Of a stretch of 55,826 nt of DNA, positions 1 through 8,316 are shown in pieces. The notes under the pieces are model-generated. The model did not search any database. It was not told where the DNA came from and saw only the letters and a list, made by a program, of their open reading frames with translations. The stretch covers positions 1-55,826 of the forward strand of contig JAFAZF010000071.1 of the NCBI GenBank assembly GCA_019239915.1. Direction: 5' to 3'. How positions within the stretch are numbered: position 1 is the stretch's first letter; each line of letters begins with the position of its first letter. The position numbers and the translations under genes are program-made. The DNA comes from Sphingomonadaceae bacterium (lineage in GTDB: Bacteria; Pseudomonadota; Alphaproteobacteria; Sphingomonadales; Sphingomonadaceae).

Positions 1-1763
1 TCATCGGCCAGCCGGCCAAGCGCCAGGCGGTCACCAACCCGACCAGCACGATCTTCGCGGTGAAGCGCCTCATCGGCCGCCGCTTCGACGATCCGATCAC
101 CAAGAAGGACACCGAGCTCGTCCCCTATCATATCGTGAAGGGCGCGAACGGCGACGCCTGGGTGCAGGCAGGCGGCAAGGATTATTCGCCCTCCCAGATC
201 TCGGCCTTCATCCTCCAGAAGATGAAGGAGACGGCGGAAGCCTATCTCGGCGAGCCGGTCACCCAGGCGGTGATCACCGTCCCGGCTTATTTCAACGACG
301 CGCAGCGCCAGGCGACCAAGGATGCCGGCCAGATCGCCGGGCTCGAGGTGCTCCGTATCATCAACGAGCCGACCGCGGCGGCGCTCGCCTATGGCCTCGA
401 GAAGAACGAGAACAAGACGATCGCCGTCTACGATCTCGGCGGCGGCACGTTCGACATCTCGGTGCTCGAGGTCGGTGACGGCGTGTTCGAGGTGAAGTCG
501 ACTAACGGCGATACCTTCCTCGGCGGCGAGGATTTCGACGCCAAGATCGTCGAGTATCTGGCCGACGAGTTCAAGAAGCAGGAAGGCATCGACCTGCGCT
601 CGGACCGGCTCGCGCTGCAGCGGCTCAAGGAGGCGGCCGAAAAGGCCAAGATCGAGCTGAGCTCGGCGCAGACCACGGAGGTCAACCTGCCGTTCATCAC
701 CGCCGACCAGAACGGCCCGAAGCACCTCGTCAAGGCGATCAGCCGCTCGGATCTCGAGCGCCTCGTCGAAAGCCTGATCCAGCGCACGCTCGATCCCTGT
801 AAGAAGGCGCTCGCCGATGCGGGGCTGAAGGCCGCCGACATCCACGAGGTCGTCCTCGTCGGCGGCATGACGCGCATGCCCAAGGTGCGCGAAGTCGTGA
901 AGCAGTTTTTCGGCAAGGATCCGCACACCGGCGTCAACCCGGACGAGGTCGTCGCGATCGGCGCGGCGATCCAGGCCGGCGTGCTGCAGGGCGACGTCAA
1001 GGACGTGCTGCTGCTTGACGTGACCCCGCTGTCGCTCGGCATCGAGACGCTGGGCGGCGTGTTCACGCGCATGATCGACCGCAACACGACGATCCCGACC
1101 AAGAAGAGCCAGGTCTATTCGACCGCCGACGATAATCAGAACGCGGTGACGATCCGGGTCTTCCAGGGCGAACGCGAGATGGCCGCCGACAACAAGATGC
1201 TCGGCCAGTTCGACCTGATCGGCATCCCGCCGGCGCCGCGCGGCGTGCCGCAGATCGAGGTGACGTTCGACATCGACGCCAATGGCATCGTCAACGTCTC
1301 GGCGAAGGATCGCGGCACCGGCAAGGAGCAGCAGATCCGCATCCAGGCCTCCGGTGGCCTCTCGGACAACGACATCGAGCAGATGGTGCGCGATGCCGAG
1401 AAGTTCGCCGAGGAGGACAAGAAGCGTCGCGAGGCGGCCGAGGCGAAGAACAACGCCGAGAGCCTGATCCACACCACCGAGCGCCAGCTCCAGGAGCATG
1501 GCGACAAGGTCGATGCGTCGCTCAAGTCCGAGATCGAGGCGGCGGTCGCCGAGGCGAAGACCGCGGTCGAGAGCGGCGATCCGCAGACGATGACCGACAA
1601 GGCGCAGGCGCTCGCGCAGGTCGCGATGAAGCTCGGTCAGGCGATCTACGAGAAGGAGCAGGCGGCGAATGCCGGCGCCGCCGGCGCGGCGCAGGGCTCC
1701 GAGGCCGGCGCGGGCGAGGATGTCGTCGACGCCGAATTCTCGGAAGTCGACGACAACAAGTAA
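1..1763 (+). CDS. dnaK: Chaperone DnaK (Hsp70), 5' end outside window
   Basis: ATP-dependent cytosolic chaperone that works with DnaJ and GrpE. The reading frame is open from base 3, so about 50 N-terminal residues lie outside the window; the visible part is 586 codons. Hsp70 signatures are present: the phosphate loop with DLGGGTFD, the [10 protein letters not shown] segment, the interdomain linker [13 protein letters not shown], then the substrate-binding domain and helical lid. The C-terminus ends in an acidic tail (EFSEVDDNK) typical of DnaK. dnaJ follows 126 bases downstream on the same strand, the usual proteobacterial order. The promoter, expected to be heat-shock type, is not in the window. 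Internal GTG and ATG codons are not real starts because homology runs off the left edge. Confidence 0.98.
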   Translation, partial: IGQPAKRQAVTNPTSTIFAVKRLIGRRFDDPITKKDTELVPYHIVKGANGDAWVQAGGKDYSPSQISAFILQKMKETAEAYLGEPVTQAVITVPAYFNDAQRQATKDAGQIAGLEVLRIINEPTAAALAYGLEKNENKTIAVYDLGGGTFDISVLEVGDGVFEVKSTNGDTFLGGEDFDAKIVEYLADEFKKQEGIDLRSDRLALQRLKEAAEKAKIELSSAQTTEVNLPFITADQNGPKHLVKAISRSDLERLVESLIQRTLDPCKKALADAGLKAADIHEVVLVGGMTRMPKVREVVKQFFGKDPHTGVNPDEVVAIGAAIQAGVLQGDVKDVLLLDVTPLSLGIETLGGVFTRMIDRNTTIPTKKSQVYSTADDNQNAVTIRVFQGEREMAADNKMLGQFDLIGIPPAPRGVPQIEVTFDIDANGIVNVSAKDRGTGKEQQIRIQASGGLSDNDIEQMVRDAEKFAEEDKKRREAAEAKNNAESLIHTTERQLQEHGDKVDASLKSEIEAAVAEAKTAVESGDPQTMTDKAQALAQVAMKLGQAIYEKEQAANAGAAGAAQGSEAGAGEDVVDAEFSEVDDNK

Positions 1764-1780
1764 GCGGACCGATGTCTCTA

Positions 1781-1853
1781 CCCGTCATACCGGCGAAGGC
1801 CGGTATCCAGTTCCACAGTGGGAGTTGGACCCCGGCCTGCGCCGGGGTGACGG
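1781..1853. repeat. Double-hairpin palindromic repeat between dnaK and dnaJ
   Basis: Two perfect 8-bp hairpins lie 22 bases apart. Arms at 1787-1794 and 1799-1806 pair across GAAG, and arms at 1829-1836 and 1841-1848 pair across CTGC. The outer parts read CCCGTCATACCGG and GCCGGGGTGACGG, like the dispersed palindromic elements common between genes in sphingomonads. In mRNA the pair could protect dnaK transcript 3' ends or lower dnaJ expression; that role is inferred. Confidence 0.75.
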
Positions 1854-1889
1854 AAAGGGACCGGAGAGTAAGCGAAGCCGGGGGGCTTC

Positions 1890-3011
1890 ATGGCCGAAAC
1901 TGACTATTACGAGCTGCTCCAGGTCGAACGGACTGCGGACGACAAGACGCTCAAGACCGCCTATCGCCGCATCGCGATGGAATGTCATCCCGATCGCAAC
2001 CCCGGCTGCAAGGTTTCCGAGGAGCGGTTCAAGGCGGTCAGCGAGGCTTATGACTGCCTGAAGGATCCGCAGAAGCGCGCCGCCTACGATCGCTTCGGCA
2101 AGGCGGCCTTCCAAAACGGCGGCGGCCCCGGCGGCTTCGGCGGGCAGGGGTTCGAGGGCTTTTCCGACATCTTCGAGAGCGTGTTCGGCGAGTTCATGGG
2201 CGGCGGCCGCGGGCAGGGGCGCCAGTCCAACCGTCGCGGTGCCGACCTTCGCTACGATCTCGAGCTCAGCCTCGAGGAGGCGTTCCACGGCAAGACGCAG
2301 GAGCTTGCGATCGACGTCGCGGCGGCCTGCGACACCTGCCATGGCTCCGGCGCCAAGGCCGGCACCGGCGCGACCACGTGCCGCACCTGCGCCGGCCACG
2401 GCCAGGTTCGCGCGCGCCAGGGGTTCTTCGTCGTCGAGCGCGCCTGCCCGACCTGCCATGGCGCCGGCCAGGTGATCGAGAGCCCCTGCGAAGTCTGCCG
2501 CGGCGAGGGCCGGGTCGACAAGGAGAAGCGGCTGGAGGTCCATATTCCCGCCGGCGTCGACGAGGGCACACGCATCCGCGTCGCCGGCGAGGGCGAGGCG
2601 GGCGCGCGCGGCGGGCCGCCCGGCGATCTCTACATCTTCATCCACCTGAAGCGCCACGCGGTGTTCGAACGCGAAGGCACGACGCTGTTCGCGCGTATCC
2701 CCATCGCCTTCACGACCGCCGCGCTCGGCGGCGAGATCGAGGTGCCGGGGCTCGACAAGCAGGTTCACGGCATCCGCATTCCGGCCGGCATCCAGTCCGG
2801 ACGGCAGCTTCGCCAGCGCGGCGCCGGCATGCCTGTGCTGAACGGACGCGGCCATGGCGATCTCGTCCTCCAGATCGACGTCGAGACGCCAACGAAGATG
2901 ACCGCGCGGCAGAAGGAACTGCTCGAGGAATTCCGCTCGCTCGAGACGGGCGAGGAGACGCCCGAATCGACGGGCTTCTTCGCCAAGCTCAAGGCGATGT
3001 GGGGGGAGTGA
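1890..3011 (+). CDS. dnaJ: Chaperone DnaJ (Hsp40)
   Basis: Co-chaperone that stimulates DnaK ATPase and delivers unfolded substrates. The 373-residue protein has full type I architecture. The J domain spans about 1-70 with the HPD motif at residues 33-35. A Gly/Phe-rich stretch follows at about 75-110. The zinc domain has four CxxCxGxG repeats (CDTCHGSG, CRTCAGHG, CPTCHGAG, CEVCRGEG), then comes the C-terminal substrate-binding region. The length is normal for the family. The ATG at 1890 is chosen because the J domain begins directly with AETDYYELLQV. It is probably co-transcribed with dnaK across the hairpin repeat, which would act inside the operon. Confidence 0.97.
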   Translation: MAETDYYELLQVERTADDKTLKTAYRRIAMECHPDRNPGCKVSEERFKAVSEAYDCLKDPQKRAAYDRFGKAAFQNGGGPGGFGGQGFEGFSDIFESVFGEFMGGGRGQGRQSNRRGADLRYDLELSLEEAFHGKTQELAIDVAAACDTCHGSGAKAGTGATTCRTCAGHGQVRARQGFFVVERACPTCHGAGQVIESPCEVCRGEGRVDKEKRLEVHIPAGVDEGTRIRVAGEGEAGARGGPPGDLYIFIHLKRHAVFEREGTTLFARIPIAFTTAALGGEIEVPGLDKQVHGIRIPAGIQSGRQLRQRGAGMPVLNGRGHGDLVLQIDVETPTKMTARQKELLEEFRSLETGEETPESTGFFAKLKAMWGE

Positions 3012-3027
3012 CACTTTCGGAATGATC

Positions 3028-3110
3028 CCGTTCGCGCTGAGCTTGTCGAAGCGCCGTCCTTCTTGGCCAACAGAGGAAGAACAGGGCTTCGACAGGCTCA
3101 GCCCGAACGG
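3028..3110. repeat. Long inverted repeat downstream of dnaJ
   Basis: A 25-base arm at 3028-3052 is the reverse complement of 3086-3110 with only two mismatches, around a 33-base spacer. The arm core (GAGC-TGTCGAAGC) matches a palindromic repeat family frequent in sphingomonad intergenic regions. It sits directly after the dnaJ stop and may end or process that transcript. There is no T tract, so an intrinsic terminator is not claimed. Confidence 0.7.
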
Positions 3111-3124
3111 AGTAAGGGCGTTCG

Positions 3125-4000
3125 ATGGACGATCTCGCCGCCCTCGTCGCCGAAGAGCTCGCGCTGCCCGTCGATCCGCGCGTGACCGCGATGGCGGCGG
3201 CGATTGCTGCGCAGCATGGGGCGGCTTCGCGGGCGGTGCTGTTCTACGGTTCGTGCCTGCGCGAAGCCGAGCTCGACGGGCTCATGCTCGATTTCTACCT
3301 GATCGTCTCGGACTATGATGCCGCCTATGGCAAAAGCTGGCTGGCGCGTGCCAACCGGCTGCTGCCGCCCAATGTCTTCCCGTTTCAACAGGGTGGGCTC
3401 GCCGCCAAATTTGCGGTGCTGAGCGAGGCGGATTTTGCGCGGATGTGCAGCTTGGAGGCGACCGATGTCTCCGTCTGGGCGCGCTTTGCGCAACCGTCAC
3501 GGCTGGTGTGGGCCAGCGACCAGCTTGCCCGGCAACGCGCCGTGCAGGCCGTCGCCAGCGCCGCGCCGACGCTGCTCGGGCACACACTGCCAATGCTGCA
3601 GGAGCCGGATGCTCTCGCGGTTTGGCAGACGGGCTTCGCGCTGACCTATCGGGCAGAACTTCGCGCGGAGCGCGGTGGACGCGGAGCTTCGATCGTCGAC
3701 TCAGATCCTGCGCGCTACGAACGCTTCGGTGTCGCGGCGCGGGCGCACGTCCAGCTGCTTATGTCGCCTGAAGCCACGCGCCGCTGGTGGAGGCGCACGC
3801 AGCGGCGTGGCAAGCTGCTGACGCTCGCGCGGCTCGCAAAGGCGAGCGCGACGTTCGCGGGCGGGATCGATTATCTCGCCTGGAAGATCAATCGCCACGC
3901 CGGCACCGCGATCGCGATCAAGCCTTGGCAGCGGCGCTGGCCGATCCTCGGCGCGATCAGCCTGCTGCCGCGGCTCGTCGCGCGCGGCGCGGTGCGCTGA
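3125..4000 (+). CDS. Nucleotidyltransferase-fold protein, possibly Tam41/Mmp37-like
   Basis: A 291-residue soluble protein with a nucleotidyltransferase signature near the N-terminus: FYGSC at residues 40-44 followed by MLDFYLIVSD at 54-63. The YGS plus hydrophobic-DF arrangement resembles mitochondrial Tam41, which makes CDP-diacylglycerol from phosphatidic acid and CTP. The following LAAKFAVLSEADFARM segment also fits that family loosely. If correct it would act at the inner membrane in phospholipid synthesis, but this is recognition from memory and other nucleotidyltransferases share the fold. Its 3' end overlaps the convergent histidine kinase gene by 44 bases, which suggests neither has a terminator there. 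No operon partner is visible. Confidence 0.6.
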   Translation: MDDLAALVAEELALPVDPRVTAMAAAIAAQHGAASRAVLFYGSCLREAELDGLMLDFYLIVSDYDAAYGKSWLARANRLLPPNVFPFQQGGLAAKFAVLSEADFARMCSLEATDVSVWARFAQPSRLVWASDQLARQRAVQAVASAAPTLLGHTLPMLQEPDALAVWQTGFALTYRAELRAERGGRGASIVDSDPARYERFGVAARAHVQLLMSPEATRRWWRRTQRRGKLLTLARLAKASATFAGGIDYLAWKINRHAGTAIAIKPWQRRWPILGAISLLPRLVARGAVR

Positions 4001-5981
4001 TCCGCGCAGTAGCGGGAGCGGGGGCGGCCGCTGCGTCGAGCTTCGCGAGCGCATCGCCGACGGCGCGGCCGAGCTGCGCGATCGTGAACGGCTTGCGCAG
4101 CAGCTCGCCGCCCGCGAGGTTCGTGGCGTCGCCCGCCTCGCCGACGAAGCCGCTCACGAACAGCGCGCCGATGTCGGGACGCTGAAGCCGGACGGCGGCG
4201 ATCAGCTCCGGGCCGGTCATGCCCGGCATCACCACGTCGGTGACGATCAGCCGAAGATCAGGCCGCGTTTCGAGCAGCGCGAGGGCTTCGGTGCCGCTCT
4301 CGCAGGCGACCGGGCGGTGGCCGAGTTCCTCGAGCGCGCCGCGAGTCGCGGCGAGCACGCGCGGATCGTCCTCGACGAGCAGGATCGGCTCGCCCGTCGG
4401 GGCGTTCGCGGGCAGCGGCGGCTCGATCGGGTCGACCGATGCCGTCGCGCCCGCATAGCGCGGCAGGTAGAGCGAGACCGCGGTGCCGACGCCCTCGGTC
4501 GAGCGGATCGCGACTTCGCCCTGCGATTCGCGCACGAAGCCGAAGATCTGGCTGAGCCCGAGGCCGGTGCCCTGGCCGGCGGGCTTGGTCGTGAAGAAGG
4601 GTTCGAACACGCGCTCGAGCACCGCCGCGCTCATACCGGCGCCAACGTCCTCCACGCGGATGCGGACATAGTCGCCCGCGGCGGCATCGCCGACTTCGCC
4701 ATCATCGAGCGCGAGGTTGTCGAGCGCGATCAGCAAGCGGCCATGCCCGGCCATCGCATCGCGGGCATTCACCGCGAGGTTGAGGATCGCGTTTTCAAGC
4801 TGATGCTTGTCGACCCACACCGACCACGCGTCCGGTGCGACTTCGGTCGCGATCTCGACGCGCTCGCCGATCGTGCGGTCGAGCATGTCGAGCATCCCCG
4901 CGATCAGCGCGGCGGGATCGAGTCCTTCGGGCAACAGCGGTTCGGCACGGGCGAAGCCGAGCAGGCGCCGGGTAAGCGCGGCGGCGCGCTCGGCGCCCTC
5001 CATCGCGCTGTCGATCTGCCGCGTGACCTCGTCACCGCCGCCCATCTTCTCGAGCCGCCGCCGCGCGAGCTCTAGGCCGCCGACGACGACCGCGAGCATA
5101 TTGTTGAAGTCGTGCGCGATGCCGCCCGTCAGCCGCCCGACCGCATCCATCTTCTGCGCCTGACGGAGCTGCGCCTCGGCGGCGGCGCGCTCGGCCATCT
5201 CCGTTTCGAGGCGCCGGTTCGTCTGGGAAAGCTCGCGCGTGCGCTCGGCGACGGCGCTTTCGAGCGAGAAGGCGCGCCCCGTCTCTTCGTCGGCGAGCGC
5301 GTCCGACCGGCGGCGCTCGGCAAGTGCATAAGCCGTGGCGAAGCCGAGCCCGACGGCGACGAGGACCAGCGCGATTCCGGTGAGCGAGAGCAGATAGGCG
5401 AAGCTGTTCGCCTCGCTGGTGAGATCCTGCGATTGCTGCGCGCGCGTAGCGAGGATCTGGCGCTGCCCTTGCTCGATCGCTACGAGCGAGCGCGTGATCG
5501 AGGGCACCGTGTTCGACTCTGCGGCGCGGCTGAACAGCTTCACCGCTTGCCAGCCCTTGCGCTGCGCCGCCTGGGCAGCCGCCTGGGCGAGCTCGTCGCC
5601 ACGCTGATCGTAGAGCAGGTCCAGCCCGGCGACGAGTTGCGCCTGATCGGGATCGTCGTGGGTCAGCGCCTTGAGCTGATCGAGCTGGCTGCCGGCATCG
5701 ACCCATTCATCATAATAGATGGTGCCGACATTGGGATCGCCGTTGAGGATGAAGCGCCCGAGCGCGGCTTCCGAGCGGGCCATCGAGCCGCCGACGCCGC
5801 GAACCAGCAGCATGACATTATAGGCATGGCGTTCGGCACTGGCCGCCTGATCGCGCGCATGGGCGGCGTTCGAGACGCGCAGGATCAGTGCGATGAGCAT
5901 GAGCGCGAGCACCAGCGCCGCACCCAGTGCGATGCCGCCGCGCCAAGACCGGCCGCTGCCCTCCCACTCGGACCCCGTCAT
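3957..5981 (-). CDS. Membrane hybrid histidine kinase with C-terminal receiver
   Basis: A 674-residue signalling protein. A membrane helix at about 16-36 and another at about 196-220 enclose a periplasmic helical domain of roughly 160 residues, the layout of CHASE3 sensors. The phosphoacceptor region has His290 in GGIAHDFNNML, the DFNN variant seen in many alphaproteobacterial kinases. The ATPase domain has the N box near residues 401-409, a G1-like DVGAGM and G2 GTGLGLS. A receiver domain at about 530-655 keeps the acidic pair VEDD, phosphoacceptor Asp582 in VTDVVMPG, and the KP lysine. The built-in receiver suggests a phosphorelay or an internal phosphatase sink. No cognate regulator is adjacent, so its signal and output are unknown. 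Confidence 0.9.
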   Translation of the reverse strand: MTGSEWEGSGRSWRGGIALGAALVLALMLIALILRVSNAAHARDQAASAERHAYNVMLLVRGVGGSMARSEAALGRFILNGDPNVGTIYYDEWVDAGSQLDQLKALTHDDPDQAQLVAGLDLLYDQRGDELAQAAAQAAQRKGWQAVKLFSRAAESNTVPSITRSLVAIEQGQRQILATRAQQSQDLTSEANSFAYLLSLTGIALVLVAVGLGFATAYALAERRRSDALADEETGRAFSLESAVAERTRELSQTNRRLETEMAERAAAEAQLRQAQKMDAVGRLTGGIAHDFNNMLAVVVGGLELARRRLEKMGGGDEVTRQIDSAMEGAERAAALTRRLLGFARAEPLLPEGLDPAALIAGMLDMLDRTIGERVEIATEVAPDAWSVWVDKHQLENAILNLAVNARDAMAGHGRLLIALDNLALDDGEVGDAAAGDYVRIRVEDVGAGMSAAVLERVFEPFFTTKPAGQGTGLGLSQIFGFVRESQGEVAIRSTEGVGTAVSLYLPRYAGATASVDPIEPPLPANAPTGEPILLVEDDPRVLAATRGALEELGHRPVACESGTEALALLETRPDLRLIVTDVVMPGMTGPELIAAVRLQRPDIGALFVSGFVGEAGDATNLAGGELLRKPFTIAQLGRAVGDALAKLDAAAAPAPATARISAPRRARRAAAAG

Positions 5982-6047
5982 ACCATCGCAGAGTAAGCGC
6001 TCGCACCAGTTAGCGAAAGATGAGCGCGATTCGCTCCGTCGCGTCTA

Positions 6048-7307
6048 TCAGGCGATGCAGCCCGTCGCGCGGCCCGCCGACGCGAACATCGTCAGGATCT
6101 CGCCGACCTGCTCGCTGGAATGCTCGGCGCAGAGCGAGCAGCGCAGCAGGAACATGCCGGCGGGCGTCGCTGGCGGGCGCGCGAGATTAACATAGAGGCC
6201 ACGCTCGAGCAGGCCCTGCCAGAGACTGACCGCCTGCTCCTGGCTCGGCAGCACGACCGCGATGATCGCCGACTGCGCTTCCTGCGTTCCGAGAGTGAAG
6301 CCGAGCTCGCGTAGCCCCTGGTGCAGCCGACGGCTGTTCTCCCAGAGGTGCGCGCGCTTGGCACCGGCGTGCATCAGCTTGCGGATCGAGGTCGCGGCGG
6401 TGGCGACGACCGAGGGCGGCAAGGAGGCGGTGAAGACGTAGGGGCGGCAGACGAGGCGCAGGACTTCGAACTTGGGATGGTTCGAAACGCAGAAGCCGCC
6501 CACCGTTCCGACACTTTTAGAGAACGTTCCGACGACGAAATCGACCTGATCCTCGACGCCCTGCTCCTCATAGACGCCGCGGCCATGCCCGCCGAAGAAA
6601 CCCATGCCGTGCGCTTCGTCGACGAGGATCATCGCGCCGTGCTTCTTGGCGGCAGCGATCATCTCGGGCAGCGGCGCGACGTCGCCGAGCATCGAGTATA
6701 CTCCCTCGAGTACGACGAGCTTCCCTGCTTCCCGCGGCAGGCGTGCGAGCCGCCTGTCGAGATCCTCGACCGAGTTATGGCGGAAGCGGACGATCTCGGC
6801 ATTGCCGAGCCAGCAGCCGTCATAGATCGAGGCATGACTGTCGGCATCGAGGATGATGTAGTCGCCCTTGCCCGCGAGCGTGCTGATCATGCCGAGATTG
6901 GCCTGATAGCCGGTCGAGAAGACGATCGCGTGCTCGGTGCCGTAGAAGTCGCGCAGCGCGGCCTCCACGTCCCGGTGGGGATCGTAGGTGCCGTTGAGCA
7001 CCCGGCTGCCGGTGGTGCCCGATCCGAACTCATCGAGCGCCTTCTTGCCCGCCGCGACGACGTCGGGATCGAAGGTCATCCCCATATAATTGTAGGTGCC
7101 GAGCAGGATCGTCTTGCGACCCTGGATCACCGCCTCGGTCGGCGAGGTCACCTTCTCCATCACGATCGCGAACGGATCGCGCACGCCGGTCGCCAACAGC
7201 GCCTCGCGCTCGGCGATCAACGGATCGAACTTCGAAAACAGGTCGCGCGGACGGTCGACCTCCGGCGGCGGCGGTGCGTCGTCCGCGGTTTCGAGGGAGT
7301 CGCTCAT
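6048..7307 (-). CDS. spt: Serine palmitoyltransferase
   Basis: PLP enzyme of the alpha-oxoamine synthase family that condenses L-serine with a fatty acyl thioester to give 3-ketodihydrosphingosine, the first step of sphingolipid synthesis. The 419-residue sequence follows the well-studied Sphingomonas paucimobilis enzyme almost block by block as I recall it. Visible catalytic residues are His158 (DADSHAS), Asp230 and His233 (LVDEAHG), and the PLP lysine Lys264 (GTFSKSVGT). The N-terminus lacks a membrane anchor, as in the soluble bacterial enzyme. It lies downstream of the acyl carrier protein gene on the same strand, with 130 bases between that hold part of a dispersed repeat. The ACP probably delivers the acyl group. 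Confidence 0.95.
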   Translation of the reverse strand: MSDSLETADDAPPPPEVDRPRDLFSKFDPLIAEREALLATGVRDPFAIVMEKVTSPTEAVIQGRKTILLGTYNYMGMTFDPDVVAAGKKALDEFGSGTTGSRVLNGTYDPHRDVEAALRDFYGTEHAIVFSTGYQANLGMISTLAGKGDYIILDADSHASIYDGCWLGNAEIVRFRHNSVEDLDRRLARLPREAGKLVVLEGVYSMLGDVAPLPEMIAAAKKHGAMILVDEAHGMGFFGGHGRGVYEEQGVEDQVDFVVGTFSKSVGTVGGFCVSNHPKFEVLRLVCRPYVFTASLPPSVVATAATSIRKLMHAGAKRAHLWENSRRLHQGLRELGFTLGTQEAQSAIIAVVLPSQEQAVSLWQGLLERGLYVNLARPPATPAGMFLLRCSLCAEHSSEQVGEILTMFASAGRATGCIA

Positions 7308-7437
7308 CGCAAATCAGTCCCGCCGGCGTTCGGCCTGAGCGCAGCCGAAGGCCATGCGCCTGTCTTTCGACTACGGGCTTCGGTTTCGCCCAGCCCTCCG
7401 CTCAGGGCGAACGGATATCCGGATGTCCGGGCCGGGC

Positions 7438-7683
7438 TCATCCCGCTCTCAGCTCCTCGACCGCGTCGACGAGCTGGCCGACGGTCTCGATCTCGGCCTG
7501 CATGTTCATCGTGATGAGGATGTCGAATTCGTCCTCGATGCCGGCGACGAAGTCCATCACGGTGAGGCTGTCCCATTCGAGATCGCCGGCGAAGGTCGTG
7601 TCGTCGGCCACCGTCACGCCCTTCTTGTTGAAGGGCGCGATCAGCCTCGCCACCTTGTCGAAAGTCTCGTCGCGGTCCGTCAT
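7438..7683 (-). CDS. Acyl carrier protein of the sphingolipid pathway
   Basis: An 81-residue acyl carrier protein. The phosphopantetheine attachment serine is Ser39 in DLEWDSLTVMDF. The motif departs from the housekeeping AcpP form (DSLDTVE), as expected for a specialised carrier. Position directly upstream of spt matches Caulobacter, where an ACP encoded next to spt is needed for ceramide synthesis. It probably holds the acyl chain used by serine palmitoyltransferase in the cytosol. The gene is divergent from the Pycsar-like gene at 7800, with about 116 bases between for both promoters. Confidence 0.92.
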   Translation of the reverse strand: MTDRDETFDKVARLIAPFNKKGVTVADDTTFAGDLEWDSLTVMDFVAGIEDEFDILITMNMQAEIETVGQLVDAVEELRAG

Positions 7684-7799
7684 GGCGGTCCCTTAATCAC
7701 TGGATCGCGGCCTTGCCAAGCGAATGCGGCGCGGGCGAGGCCGCGCTTGGCAGCGATCCGGCGGCATGCGAGAAATATGACGGTGCGGAGACGGGAATC

Positions 7800-8315
7800 G
7801 TGACGGAAAAACAAGAAGCAAGGGCTCGCGCCGCTCCCGCGAACGCCATCCACATGGTCCGCACGACGCAACAGGCGCACTATCAGCTCAGCCAGATGGC
7901 GGACCAGAAGGCCTCGATCCTGATGGGGGCGACGTTCGTGATCTTCACGATCACGATCGGGCAGGCGAAGAATGGCGGTCCGCCATTGCCGCTGCTGGTG
8001 CTGGGCGGTTTTGCCTTCTTCGCCGCCGCGCTCGCCGTGCTGCTCCTGCCGGCGATCGGGCCACGGCGGGGAGGGCCGGTGAACCTGCTTTTCTTCGGCT
8101 CATTCGCGCAGCTCGATCGCGAAGACTATATTGAGCGGGTGCTGAATGCGCTGGAGAGCGACGAAAGCGTCTACAGGACGATGGCGGACGATATCTGGCA
8201 GAACGGCAAGGTGCTCGCGCACAAGAAGTATCGGCTGCTGGGCTATGCCTATCGCGTGTTCCTGGTGGGCCTGACCGCCAGCTTTCTCACCTTCCTCGGC
8301 CAGCGCTTCCTGTAG
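7800..8315 (+). CDS. Pycsar-effector-like membrane protein (PycTM/DUF5706 type)
   Basis: The family matches the transmembrane effector domain of Pycsar anti-phage systems, which opens the membrane when a cyclic pyrimidine nucleotide binds. The signature QLSQMADQKASILMGA is at about 31-46, followed by two hydrophobic helices, then a cytosolic part with NLLFFGSF, DREDYIERV and DIWQNGKVLAHKKYRLL, and a final helix (VFLVGLTASFLTFL). This gives about 171 residues from the GTG at 7800, preceded by CGGAGACGGG. An in-frame ATG at 7713 would add 29 low-complexity residues and run into the acp promoter region, so it is less likely. No PycC-type cyclase gene lies nearby. A non-defence membrane role linked to the sphingolipid neighbours is equally possible. 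Confidence 0.75.
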   Translation: MTEKQEARARAAPANAIHMVRTTQQAHYQLSQMADQKASILMGATFVIFTITIGQAKNGGPPLPLLVLGGFAFFAAALAVLLLPAIGPRRGGPVNLLFFGSFAQLDREDYIERVLNALESDESVYRTMADDIWQNGKVLAHKKYRLLGYAYRVFLVGLTASFLTFLGQRFL

Positions 8316-8316
8316 C

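Noticed and set aside
1785-3014. A 409-codon open frame opposite dnaJ
   Set aside because: It mirrors the high-GC codon pattern of dnaJ, is low in complexity and shows no domain.
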